From a bacterium (GTDB lineage: Bacteria > Krumholzibacteriota > Krumholzibacteriia > LZORAL124-64-63): DNA of 12,912 bases. Made by a program: the position numbers and the translations under genes. The notes beneath the pieces are model-generated. The model was not told where the DNA came from, ran no database searches, and saw only the letters and a list, made by a program, of their open reading frames with translations. Location of the stretch: positions 1 through 12,912 of the forward strand of contig JAUVBS010000017.1 in assembly GCA_030591105.1 (NCBI GenBank), in the 5' to 3' direction. Numbering within the stretch: position 1 is the first letter of the stretch; each line of letters begins with the position of its first letter. This document shows, in pieces, positions 1 to 6,985 of the stretch.

Positions 1-4
1 ACAG

Positions 5-94
5 ATGCCGAACGGACGTAAGCGCAAGCGCAAGAAGATTGCGACGCACAAGCGCAAGAAGCGGCTGCGCAAGAACCGTCATAAGAAGAAATAA
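5..94 (+). CDS. bS22/mS38-like small ribosomal peptide (AURKAIP1/COX24 family)
   Basis: This is a 29-residue open frame that starts MPNGRKRKRKK and ends RKNRHKKK before TAA. About 20 of the 29 residues are Lys or Arg and there are no acidic residues, as expected for an RNA-embedded ribosomal tail peptide. From memory it closely matches short Bacteroidota proteins annotated as AURKAIP1/COX24 domain-containing. These are relatives of mitochondrial mS38 and mycobacterial bS22, which bind the small ribosomal subunit. The shared hallmark is the HKRKKRLRKNRHKKK-type tail. Only four bases precede the ATG in this window, so its ribosome-binding site and promoter cannot be seen. A hairpin follows the stop at 101-131. 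Genes this short are commonly missed by gene callers. The family assignment is by recognition only; the alternative is a chance Lys/Arg-rich frame, which the motif makes unlikely. Confidence 0.8.
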   Translation: MPNGRKRKRKKIATHKRKKRLRKNRHKKK

Positions 95-100
95 CCGATC

Positions 101-131
101 GAGGGCCGGCGCTGTGCGGCGGCCGGCTCTC
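101..131 (+). terminator. Hairpin after the bS22-like gene, possible terminator
   Basis: GAGGGCCGGC (101-110) can pair with GCCGGCTCTC (122-131), giving a 10-bp GC-rich stem with one G-U wobble and an 11-nt loop. It begins six bases after the stop codon of the small ribosomal peptide gene. No U-tract follows, so it is not a canonical intrinsic terminator. It could be a U-less terminator or an RNA 3'-end stabiliser. Confidence 0.4.
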
Positions 132-233
132 GCACGGGGAGTTCGTGACGCGCAGGATCTTCTCTCAACCGCCGGCCGCAGGTGCCGATCGGTAGGATAG
201 GGACCAAACCCCGGGTAGAAGGAGCGTAGCACG

Positions 234-626
234 ATGGCCGCGTACACGGAGGAACGACGCGGTGCCCAGCGGGTCGAGGCCAGCTTGACGCTGACGGTCA
301 AGCTCCAGCAGCCCGACGGTACCGAAGCCGACGCCGCTCTCGAGGCGATCAACCTCTCGACGTCGGGGATCTATTTCAAGTCCGACCACTTCATCGAGCC
401 GATGACCAAGTTGGCCATGGGGATCGAAGTCACCGTGCCTGCCGACGGCGAGAGCAGCGCACCCGACCTCGCCCTCGTCGAATGCGAGGGACTGGTGGTC
501 CGTGTCACGCCCGAGCAACCGGCGGACGACTGCGACACCTACGAAGTTGCCGTGTTCTTCACTCATATCGAGCCCGAGAGCGTCGATATCCTCGAACGCC
601 ATATCGCCTTGCTCATCGAGAGCTGA
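234..626 (+). CDS. PilZ domain protein, putative c-di-GMP receptor
   Basis: This is a 130-residue single-domain protein. It shows both PilZ signature motifs: RxxxR at residues 9-13 (R-G-A-Q-R, preceded by a further Arg) and [D/N]xSxxG at 40-45 (N-L-S-T-S-G). In known PilZ proteins these residues hold the c-di-GMP dimer, so binding is expected. There is no signal peptide, membrane segment or second domain. The start is supported by AAGGAG at 219-224, nine bases before the ATG. It precedes a receiver-kinase gene and a flagellar operon on the same strand, so a role in motility or the motile-to-sessile switch is plausible. It has no YcgR-type N-terminal domain, so calling it a flagellar brake would go beyond the evidence. 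Confidence 0.85.
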   Translation: MAAYTEERRGAQRVEASLTLTVKLQQPDGTEADAALEAINLSTSGIYFKSDHFIEPMTKLAMGIEVTVPADGESSAPDLALVECEGLVVRVTPEQPADDCDTYEVAVFFTHIEPESVDILERHIALLIES

Positions 627-808
627 TTGCGGCGGCTGCTGAGCGAGCTGACCGTATTTTTCCTCAGGCGATCGCTACCACGACCGATTATCAAGGGCGG
701 GAGATTCGTGCAATCGTCACGATCTGCACCGCCAGGGATCGTCGCCACCAGACCGCGCTCGCCGCGGATCTGCCGGGCGTTGGGTGATAAGCAACCTGAC
801 CGAGGCCG

Positions 809-2287
809 ATGACCGACCAACGCACAATTCTCGTCATCGACGACTGTCAACCGACCTGTCGCTATCTCCAGCGTCTGCTGGAGAAGAAGGGGCATCGGGT
901 CGTCATCGCCAACGACGGCGAGTCGGGTACCGAGCTGGCTCTGGAGATCCTCCCGGACCTGATCCTGTTGGATAAGGAGCTCCCCGGGCTACACGGCTTC
1001 AATGTCAGCCGGATCTTGAAGCGCCATCACGAGACGAGTTACATCCCGATCTTGATGACCAGTTCGACCAGCGAGTCCAGTGAACGGATACGTGGCCTGG
1101 AGATGGGGGCGGACGACTTCATCGCAAAAGATCTGCCACCCGGGGAACTGGATTCGAAGATCCGCGCCTTCTTACGCATCAAAGACCTGCAGGACCAGCT
1201 GCGCCATGAACGCGACAAGCTGAATCAGATATTCAGATTCTTGCACGAGCCGGTGGTCATCTGCGGGCCGGACGACCACATCCTCCTTGCGAGCCAGGTC
1301 GCTCTGAATCTGTTCCAGTTGCCGCGTGAGGTGGTGCGTTTCAAGACCTTCACCACGATCCTCGAGCTGCTCGGCGTCGAAACCAACACCATCGTTCAAC
1401 TACGCGACGGTAGCGGCGATGATCTCCGCCTGACGATCAAGGTCGACGATGAGCCGACCATCCTGACCGCGCGCTCGGCACCGATCACTCTCGACGACGG
1501 TGGCGACGCAGTCGCTTACGTATTCGAGGATATCACCCAGCAAGTGGCCGACGAGCGAATCAAAGCCGACTTCCATTCGATGATTGCGCACGATCTACGC
1601 TCGCCGCTGTCGGTGATCCAGGGCTACGTGTCGCTGATGGCCACCGGGAAGGCCGGGGAGGTCAACGAGGTTCAAGCTGAATTCCTCTCCAGCGTAAGTC
1701 AGAAGATTGACGAGATAACGACGCTGCTCAACGATTTCTTGGATATCAGCAAGATCGACGCAGGCTTCATCAATCTCCGACGGGCTCGGACCTCGTTGCC
1801 GGAGGTGATCACCGAGAGCGTCGTCGATCTGAATTTGCTCGCGGAGAATCGCGGTATCAAAATCACCACCGACCTGCCGGAATCGCCCGTGTGGGTGGAC
1901 GGAGACCCCCTGCGTTTGAAGCAGATTCTACGCAACCTGATCAGCAATGCGATCAAATACAACGTCGACGACGGTTGGATCCGGGTCGGCTGTGCCAGCG
2001 ACGGCGACGCGGTACGCACCACCGTCGCTGATAGCGGCATCGGTATGTCTGCCGAAGAGTTGCGGACCCTGTTCCTGCCCTATCACCGCGGTCCCCGCGA
2101 ACGCAAGATCAAAGGGACCGGGCTCGGCCTGGTGATCGTCAAGAAGTTGGTCGAGGCTCACGGCGGCCAGATCAACGTGACCTCCGAGCTCGGTAAGGGC
2201 TCATCGTTTGCCTTCACCATGCCCACTGCCAAGCCAGAATCGACCGATGCCGAGTCTGCCGACGCCCCCAGCGTAGCCGTCAGGTAA
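809..2287 (+). CDS. Soluble hybrid kinase: receiver - PAS - histidine kinase
   Basis: This is a 492-residue protein with no membrane segment. An N-terminal receiver domain (about 5-123) carries the acidic pair D11-D12, phosphoacceptor D55 in [11 protein letters not shown]84 and K107. K107 is followed by Asp rather than the usual Pro. A short coiled linker (about 124-140) leads to a divergent PAS-like region (about 141-245). The HisKA domain has the H-box [12 protein letters not shown] with phosphorylatable H261. The HATPase domain has its N-box at N376/N380, DSGIGM at 408-413, and the glycine lid GTGLGL at 436-441. All catalytic residues appear intact. The receiver-first order means the kinase is probably tuned by phosphorelay from another kinase instead of sensing across the membrane. 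The upstream gap is 182 bp and the ribosome-binding site is weak (GAGG 802-805). A role in flagellar control is possible from its position upstream of flgF, but nothing in the protein proves it. Confidence 0.92.
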   Translation: MTDQRTILVIDDCQPTCRYLQRLLEKKGHRVVIANDGESGTELALEILPDLILLDKELPGLHGFNVSRILKRHHETSYIPILMTSSTSESSERIRGLEMGADDFIAKDLPPGELDSKIRAFLRIKDLQDQLRHERDKLNQIFRFLHEPVVICGPDDHILLASQVALNLFQLPREVVRFKTFTTILELLGVETNTIVQLRDGSGDDLRLTIKVDDEPTILTARSAPITLDDGGDAVAYVFEDITQQVADERIKADFHSMIAHDLRSPLSVIQGYVSLMATGKAGEVNEVQAEFLSSVSQKIDEITTLLNDFLDISKIDAGFINLRRARTSLPEVITESVVDLNLLAENRGIKITTDLPESPVWVDGDPLRLKQILRNLISNAIKYNVDDGWIRVGCASDGDAVRTTVADSGIGMSAEELRTLFLPYHRGPRERKIKGTGLGLVIVKKLVEAHGGQINVTSELGKGSSFAFTMPTAKPESTDAESADAPSVAVR

Positions 2288-2387
2288 TCGACCACGACTG
2301 ACACCGTTTGAGCCATCTGCGGGTGGCGGCCGTCGGCGATCCGTCGCCGCGCGGCGCCAGGTGCGGACTGCCCAATCGCGCCGAGAC

Positions 2388-2408
2388 GGCAGGATCTGCC
2401 GATCGTTC
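2388..2408 (+). repeat. Palindromic element copy 1, putative activator site
   Basis: It contains the interrupted palindrome GGCAG-GAT-CTGCC followed by GATCGTTC. It matches the copy at 2460-2480 at 18 of 21 positions. Its palindrome centre lies about 153 bp upstream of the predicted start site of the sigma-54 promoter, within the range where bacterial enhancer-binding proteins bind. Confidence 0.5.
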
Positions 2409-2459
2409 GCGGCAGTACGGGCCGTCGATCGCAGGTGGCTCGGCTCCGCCGTCGGCGTC

Positions 2460-2480
2460 GGCAGGAATTGCCGATCGTCC
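2460..2480 (+). repeat. Palindromic element copy 2, putative activator site
   Basis: It reads GGCAGGAATTGCC followed by GATCGTCC. It matches copy 1 at 18 of 21 positions and keeps the outer GGCA/TGCC arms. It starts 72 bp after copy 1, close to seven helical turns, and its centre is about 81 bp upstream of the predicted transcription start. Confidence 0.5.
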
Positions 2481-2520
2481 CTACCGAGCCGATCTCCGGG
2501 AATACGAACAGCGGTCGCTG

Positions 2521-2535
2521 TGGCATGTCGATTGC
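2521..2535 (+). promoter_or_regulatory. Sigma-54 (RpoN) promoter for the flgF operon
   Basis: The sequence TGGCAT-GTCGA-TTGC matches the -24/-12 consensus TGGCAY-N5-TTGC at every defined position, with the conserved GG and GC dinucleotides correctly spaced. Transcription would begin near 2547, giving a leader of about 90 nt before the flgF GTG. Sigma-54 control of rod, ring and hook genes is common in flagellated bacteria with a class-II RpoN tier. The two palindromic repeats upstream fit the need of such promoters for an activator. No competing sigma-28 box was found in this region. Confidence 0.7.
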
Positions 2536-2624
2536 CGCTTGGCCGAGGCGCCGTCTTGCCGCGAGCCGTACCGCGCCGTTCGAGCCGGTGACGGCGGCGG
2601 ATACAAGAGGTGCAAATACCGAAA

Positions 2625-2629
2625 GGGAG
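2625..2629 (+). promoter_or_regulatory. Ribosome-binding site that fixes the flgF GTG start
   Basis: GGGAG sits six bases before the GTG at 2636. It supports this start over the in-frame ATG at 2435, whose 67 extra codons do not resemble a rod protein. Confidence 0.7.
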
Positions 2630-2635
2630 ATCGCT

Positions 2636-3424
2636 GTGCTCAAAAGCCTGCTGACGGCCGAAGAAGCCATGCAGCGGGAGCAGATCAAGTTGGACGTGCT
2701 GGCCAACAACCTGGCCAACGTCAACACGACTGGTTTCAAGCAAAAGCTCACCAGCGTGCAGCAGCTCGCAACCCGTAGCGTGATCGATCGCGGCGCCGAA
2801 GGTACGTCCATGAGTGGCGCGGCTGGGCCGCGACCGAATCGGGCGGGCACGCATTGGTCTACGGAACGGCCGGTACAGATGCGGATGATCCTCGATCCGC
2901 GACCCGGCCAGTTACGGCAGACCGGCCGCGAGACCGACCTGGCCATTGTTGGCAGGGGGCTGTTCGTGGTCAAGACCGCGGACGGCGATCTGTACACCCG
3001 TAACGGCCAGTTCCGTCTCGACGGCGAAGGACGTCTGGTCACGGCCCACGGTCTTGCCGTACAAGGCGAGCGAGGGGACATCGTCGCCGATGGGCGGTCG
3101 CTGACCATCCAGCGTGATGGATCGATCGTGGTCGACGGTCAGCGGATCGACGCGTTGCGCATCGTACAGCTGGCGGACATGACCGGGCTCGAGCATCGCG
3201 GCAGCAGTTTGCTCAGACCGCCGCTCGACGTCGAGTTGCAGGAGATGCCGCGTGAGCAGATAGAACTGCTGCAAGGGCATCTCGAGGGCAGCAATGTCAG
3301 TCCCATCGCCTCGTTGATCGATATGATCGCCGCGCAGCGTGCGTTCGAGGTCAAGGCGAAGTTGCTGTCGACCGCCGACGAAATGCTGGCCAAGAGTGTC
3401 AACCAGTTGTCCGCGATCCGCTAG
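2636..3424 (+). CDS. flgF: Flagellar basal-body rod protein FlgF (proximal rod)
   Basis: FlgF is a proximal rod subunit of the flagellar drive shaft, exported by the flagellar type III system. From the GTG start the protein is 262 residues, normal for the family. The N terminus contains the rod-family signature NLANVNTTGFKQ. The C terminus carries the matching helix SNVSPIASLIDMIAAQRAFE and ends DEMLAKSVNQLSAIR; in axial proteins these two ends pack together. The GTG is preceded by GGGAG at six bases and begins VLKSLLTAEEAMQ, a good FlgF opening. An upstream in-frame ATG at 2435 would add an implausible Arg/Pro-rich extension. It is the first gene after the sigma-54 promoter and is followed 48 bp later by flgG, the standard FlgF-FlgG order that separates the two paralogues. 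Confidence 0.93.
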   Translation: MLKSLLTAEEAMQREQIKLDVLANNLANVNTTGFKQKLTSVQQLATRSVIDRGAEGTSMSGAAGPRPNRAGTHWSTERPVQMRMILDPRPGQLRQTGRETDLAIVGRGLFVVKTADGDLYTRNGQFRLDGEGRLVTAHGLAVQGERGDIVADGRSLTIQRDGSIVVDGQRIDALRIVQLADMTGLEHRGSSLLRPPLDVELQEMPREQIELLQGHLEGSNVSPIASLIDMIAAQRAFEVKAKLLSTADEMLAKSVNQLSAIR

Positions 3425-3472
3425 GTCGGATGGCCATCTGGCGTGACGAAACCGGCGCCGAAAGGATAGACC

Positions 3473-4264
3473 ATGCTGAGAACCATGAGCACCGCCGCCT
3501 CGGGAATGAAGGCGCAGCAGACCAATATCGATATCATCGCCAATAACTTGGCCAATGTGAATACCGCCGGCTACAAACGCAGCCAGGCGGAATTCCAGGA
3601 TCTGCTGTACGAAGTGGTCGCCTCCGGTGGCGCGTCACGCGGCGAAGGGCGAACTGCGCCGGTACGGATCGAGATCGGGCACGGCGTGAAGCTGGTCGGG
3701 ACCAACCGAGACTTCACCGGCGGTTCCATCGTCTCGACGAACAACCCCCTCGATTTGATGATCGAGGGCGACGGGTTCTTCCAGGTGCGACTGCCGGACG
3801 ACACCATTGCCTATACACGCGACGGCAGCTTCAAGCTCGATGCGGAGCGCAACATCGTCACTGCCGCCGGCTACCGGCTCGAGCCGCCCATCACCGTACC
3901 GCTGGACGCGGTGGAACTCTCCGTCGCGCGCGACGGAACCATCAGCGTCCGGTTGCAGGGAGAGTCGAGCAGTTACGATGATATCGGCATGATCGAGCTG
4001 TCACGTTTTCCCAACGCGGCTGGTATGAGCGCGCGTGGGGGGAATCTCTACTTGGAGACGCCGGCCAGCGGCATCCCCCTGCTGGCGCTACCGGGGCTCG
4101 ACGGGATCGGCGAGATCTCGTCGGGGTACCTCGAAATGAGCAACGTCGACACTGTCCACGAACTGGTGAACATGATCGCGGCGCAACGGGCTTATGAATT
4201 GAACTCGCGCACCATCGCCATCGCCGACGAGATGCTCCAGACCATCAACCGGTTGAAGAGGTAA
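3473..4264 (+). CDS. flgG: Flagellar distal rod protein FlgG
   Basis: FlgG forms the distal rod that crosses the peptidoglycan and outer-membrane rings. The protein is 263 residues, the usual FlgG length. It opens MLRTMSTAASGMKAQQTNID, the classic FlgG start, followed by the rod signature NLANVNTAGYKR. The C terminus has SGYLEMSNVDTVHELVNMI followed by AAQRAYELNS and ends with a DEMLQTINRL helix. AAAGGA at 3461-3466 lies six bases before the ATG. It is paralogous to the preceding FlgF, and the FlgG identity rests on the start motif, the C-terminal motif and gene order. The flgA ATG follows its stop by three bases, indicating one transcript. Confidence 0.96.
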   Translation: MLRTMSTAASGMKAQQTNIDIIANNLANVNTAGYKRSQAEFQDLLYEVVASGGASRGEGRTAPVRIEIGHGVKLVGTNRDFTGGSIVSTNNPLDLMIEGDGFFQVRLPDDTIAYTRDGSFKLDAERNIVTAAGYRLEPPITVPLDAVELSVARDGTISVRLQGESSSYDDIGMIELSRFPNAAGMSARGGNLYLETPASGIPLLALPGLDGIGEISSGYLEMSNVDTVHELVNMIAAQRAYELNSRTIAIADEMLQTINRLKR

Positions 4265-4267
4265 CGC

Positions 4268-5251
4268 ATGCCCGACCGCGGCGCACGATCGACACGAGCG
4301 GGGGTGGCAACAGCCGCCGTCGTAACGGCGTTGGCTGCGCTGTTGCTGCTGGCGACGAACCAACCGGCGGGCGCGTGGAACCTGTCTCTGGTCGACTCGG
4401 TCACGGTCTCCGCAGCGGTGGTCCGCGTGGCCGATCTGGCGCGAGGATCGATTCCTCCCGCGGCGGCGGCGGTCGTGGTGATGCCGGCGGGCAAGCCCGG
4501 CCAGTCGTCTACGGTGGAGCGACAGTTGATCCTACGACGACTCGTCAGCGCCGGCCAAGCGTCGGGAGTGAGCTTCCGCGGAGCCGAAATCTGCCAGGTA
4601 CTCTACGGGGGGTTGAGACTCAACAGTGGTGCCCTCAGCGGGCGGGTTCACGACTGCGTCGCGGTCCTGTTGCCGCCGGCGTTACCGGAAGCTCCGCCGA
4701 CCTGGTGGGTCGTGGAATTGCCGGACCTCGACCTGGCGGTTGCCGGTGACTGGGAGGTCGCGCTGGCTGAACCGCGGCGGCTGCAGCCGGGCCGCAACCT
4801 GGTACCACTGCAAGTCGGTGACGGCCGCCACAACTATCGGTTTTCCGCCAAGGTGACCGTGCATGCTTTCGGCGAAATCGCTCAAACGGTCGGCAGAATC
4901 GCCCGCGACACGTCGCTGCGCCCCGAACAGATGGCCTGGGAGTGGTGTGACTTGGCGACGGTAGCGTCGGGTCTCGTGGTCGGTCGCGACGAGGTAACCG
5001 GCTGCAGCGCGGCCCGCGAGCTGTCGGCGGGACAGCCGTTGCGCAAGGCCGATCTCAAACCGACGCCGCTGATCCTCGCCGGCCAACCGATCGAGCTCCG
5101 CATCGGGCGGGGCCGGGTCGCGGTGGCGGTCCGGGCGGTCGCCCGCCAGCCCGGACAGCTGGGACAGATCATAAGCGTTCGTAACGAGCTGACCGGCCGA
5201 CTGGTCACCGCCCGTGTGGCGGGACCGGGGCTGGTGGAATGGAGCAGGTGA
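4268..5251 (+). CDS. flgA: P-ring assembly chaperone FlgA (SAF domain)
   Basis: FlgA is a periplasmic chaperone for assembly of the FlgI P ring. The 327-residue precursor has a Sec signal peptide with Arg residues in the first 10 positions, a hydrophobic core at about 13-30 and a likely cut after A36 (AGA|W). The C-terminal 130 residues form the SAF/ChapFlgA region: an RELSAGQPLRKADLKPTPLI segment, then GQPIELRIGRGRVAVAV and a VRNELTGRLVTARV strand pair ending GPGLVEW. The N-terminal half is poorly conserved and adds about 100 residues to the enterobacterial length, as in many non-enteric FlgA proteins. It carries four cysteines after the signal peptide, unusual but not diagnostic. The start is three bases after the flgG stop, with GAGG at 4258-4261 as a possible ribosome-binding site. 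Confidence 0.88.
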   Translation: MPDRGARSTRAGVATAAVVTALAALLLLATNQPAGAWNLSLVDSVTVSAAVVRVADLARGSIPPAAAAVVVMPAGKPGQSSTVERQLILRRLVSAGQASGVSFRGAEICQVLYGGLRLNSGALSGRVHDCVAVLLPPALPEAPPTWWVVELPDLDLAVAGDWEVALAEPRRLQPGRNLVPLQVGDGRHNYRFSAKVTVHAFGEIAQTVGRIARDTSLRPEQMAWEWCDLATVASGLVVGRDEVTGCSAARELSAGQPLRKADLKPTPLILAGQPIELRIGRGRVAVAVRAVARQPGQLGQIISVRNELTGRLVTARVAGPGLVEWSR

Positions 5252-5256
5252 TCCCG

Positions 5257-5847
5257 ATGCAAAGATGCAAGACGCTCTTGCGCGCAGTAATTATAGCGAC
5301 GGTCCTGGCGACCGCCGTGACCGCCGCGGCCACCGAGCCGTTGATCGATTTCGAGGCCGGCACTTCGCTGGTCGGCAACCAGAAAGCGCATCGAGTGGGT
5401 GATCTGGTGACGATCATCATCTCCGAGCAGTCTTCCGCCAATGCGTTCAACAAGTCCGAGGCGAACAACAAGTCGGAGATAAGCGGTGGTCCGGGTTTCG
5501 GTATGCTCGATTTCTTGGGCAGCTGGCAGCTCGACATCGAGAATCGGTACCGCGGCGAGGGCAAGACCACGCGTACCGGCGATCTGCGCGCAGAGATTTC
5601 GGCGCGCATCGTCGAGGTTATGCCCAACGACGACTACCGCATCATCGGTACCCGTATGGTCAATATCAACGGCGAGAAGCAGCTGATCGAGATCACCGGG
5701 ATCTGTCGGGCGCGCGACATCCGCTCCGACAACTCGATCCTCTCGACCTACATCTCGGACGCACAGATCTCCTATCGAGGGAGTGGCCCGATGCACGCCA
5801 GTGCCGAGCCGGGGATCATCACCAAGATCGTCAACTGGCTCTTCTAG
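5257..5847 (+). CDS. flgH: Flagellar L-ring protein FlgH
   Basis: FlgH forms the outer-membrane L ring around the rod. The conserved core is present: DLVTIIISEQSSANAFNKS near the mature N terminus, then GEGKTTRTGDLRAEISARIV, and the C-terminal NSILSTYISDAQISYRGSG. It ends IVNWLF. I choose the ATG at 5257 (196 residues) because it gives a clean signal peptide with basic residues R3, K5 and R9, a hydrophobic core at 10-21 and a cut after A25. An in-frame ATG at 5239 adds six residues (MEQVIP) and overlaps flgA; it remains possible. Most described FlgH proteins are lipoproteins, but no Cys lies at or near the predicted cleavage site. The only Cys in the signal peptide, C4, is in the n-region. 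The stop is nine bases before flgI. Confidence 0.92.
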   Translation: MQRCKTLLRAVIIATVLATAVTAAATEPLIDFEAGTSLVGNQKAHRVGDLVTIIISEQSSANAFNKSEANNKSEISGGPGFGMLDFLGSWQLDIENRYRGEGKTTRTGDLRAEISARIVEVMPNDDYRIIGTRMVNINGEKQLIEITGICRARDIRSDNSILSTYISDAQISYRGSGPMHASAEPGIITKIVNWLF

Positions 5848-5856
5848 GGGGACGGT

Positions 5857-6981
5857 ATGAACGCGCGCCAATGCACCTTCGCTGCTTACTGCGCCACTGC
5901 TGTGTTCGCGCTTACCGCGGCGTTACCGACGATAGCGGCCGAATCGCGCATCAAGGACATCGCGATGCTCGAGGGCATGTCTCAAGAACCGTTGGTCGGT
6001 TACGGCTTGGTGATCGGCTTGAACGGTACCGGTGACGGCCAGAGTGCCGAGTTCACCGTCAATTCGCTGACCGCGCTGCTCGATCGGCTCGGTGTGACGG
6101 TCGATCCGGGCGACGTCCGTCTGAAAAACGTCGCCGCGGTACTGGTCAACGCTCGGGTCGAGCCAGGCTTGGCGATCGGCTCGAAGATCGCCGTGACGGT
6201 TTCGAGCATCGGCGATGCGACAAGTCTCGAAGGTGGTTTTCTGGTCATGACGCCGCTCAAGGGGACCGACGGCACCATCTACATGGTGGCTCAGGGGCCG
6301 GTGTCCATCGGCGGTTTCAACATCAGGAGCGGGGCGAACAACAGCTACCGTAAGAATCACGCCACGGTGGGCAGGATCCCCGGCGGCGGGCTGCTCAAAC
6401 GGCAAATTTCGGCTAATTATCTGCGCGGCGATCAGGTGGCTTGGTTGCTTCACAATCCCGATTTCACCACCGCCAGTGCCGTCGCCAACGTGGTCAACGA
6501 ACGGTACGGCGCCGGTACAGCCCGCGCCACCTCTGCCCAACGGGTCGTGGTCCGGATGCCCGAAACTGCGCTCGATCGACCGGTGGCCTTCATCGCCGCG
6601 GTGAGCGAACTGCAGACGACGACCGACACTCCCGCGCGGGTCGTGATCAATGAACGCACCGGGACGATCATCGTCGGTGCGGGCGTCGTGCTCAAAGAGG
6701 CGGCGGTCGCCCATGGGGATCTCACGGTGGAGATCAGAACTTACTACGATGTTTCCCAGCCCGGACCGTTCGCCCGGCGCGGCAGAACTGCCGTTACGCC
6801 CGACGTGAACACGGACGTGAGCGACAAGCCGGCGCGGGTGCTGCGTGTGCCGGAGACCAGCACGGTGGCCGACGTGGTCGGTGTGCTCAATGAAATCGGG
6901 GCCAGTCCCCGCGACATCATCGCCATTCTGGAGGCCCTGCGCGAAGCTGGGGCGCTCCAGGCAGAACTGGTGATCTTCTAG
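5857..6981 (+). CDS. flgI: Flagellar P-ring protein FlgI
   Basis: FlgI forms the periplasmic P ring that acts with the L ring as a bushing for the rod in the peptidoglycan layer. The 374-residue precursor has a signal peptide cut after A28 (IAA|ES). The mature protein begins with the family hallmark SRIKDIAMLEG and continues with LVGYGLVIGLNGTGDG. Further family blocks are NVAAVLVNARVEPGLAIGSK, GGFLVMTPLKGTDG, ARVVINERTGTIIVG and the terminal DIIAILEALREAGALQAELV. Length and motif order are normal. GGGGGA lies at about 5848-5853, just before the ATG. The gene follows flgH and precedes flgJ with four bases between, the usual ring-gene order. Confidence 0.97.
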   Translation: MNARQCTFAAYCATAVFALTAALPTIAAESRIKDIAMLEGMSQEPLVGYGLVIGLNGTGDGQSAEFTVNSLTALLDRLGVTVDPGDVRLKNVAAVLVNARVEPGLAIGSKIAVTVSSIGDATSLEGGFLVMTPLKGTDGTIYMVAQGPVSIGGFNIRSGANNSYRKNHATVGRIPGGGLLKRQISANYLRGDQVAWLLHNPDFTTASAVANVVNERYGAGTARATSAQRVVVRMPETALDRPVAFIAAVSELQTTTDTPARVVINERTGTIIVGAGVVLKEAAVAHGDLTVEIRTYYDVSQPGPFARRGRTAVTPDVNTDVSDKPARVLRVPETSTVADVVGVLNEIGASPRDIIAILEALREAGALQAELVIF

Positions 6982-6985
6982 CGCC

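Larger units (their letters stand above)
2288..2635 (+). promoter_or_regulatory. Gene-free regulatory region upstream of the flagellar operon
   Basis: I see no convincing gene in these 348 bases. One reading frame is open from 2435 into flgF, but its translation is Arg/Pro-rich low-complexity sequence unlike any FlgF N terminus. The region holds a sigma-54 -24/-12 element (2521-2535), two similar palindrome-containing repeats (2388-2408 and 2460-2480), and the flgF ribosome-binding site (2625-2629). No terminator is visible after the kinase stop, so some read-through from upstream is possible. Confidence 0.7.

Noticed and set aside
182..191. A third copy of the TGCCGATCG core upstream of pilZ
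   Set aside because: Only the nine-base core matches, the palindromic arm is missing, and no sigma-54 element follows it. CGATCG is frequent in this GC-rich sequence.
195..202. TAGGAT-like -10 box upstream of pilZ
   Set aside because: No acceptable -35 hexamer at 16-18 bp spacing.
165..602. Long minus-strand frames opposite pilZ, and similar ones opposite flgF, flgI and flgK
   Set aside because: They lie antisense to genes with clear protein-family motifs and are Arg/His/Asp-rich shadows typical of high-GC coding DNA.
627..812. A 61-codon TTG-started frame filling the pilZ-kinase gap, with its TGA overlapping the kinase ATG as ATGA
   Set aside because: No ribosome-binding site, Arg/Pro/Ser-rich composition, weaker third-position GC than the real genes, and no recognisable motif. 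The ATGA could be chance; conservation in a relative would change this.
2435..2635. A 67-codon in-frame N-terminal extension of FlgF from the ATG at 2435
   Set aside because: It is Arg/Pro-rich, unlike any FlgF start, contains the sigma-54 element and one repeat, and a GTG with a good ribosome-binding site follows at 2636.
2621..2636. A CsrA-type GGGA motif at the flgF ribosome-binding site
   Set aside because: It lacks the full ACANGGANGU context, and GGA occurs in most Shine-Dalgarno sequences of the operon, so it is not informative.
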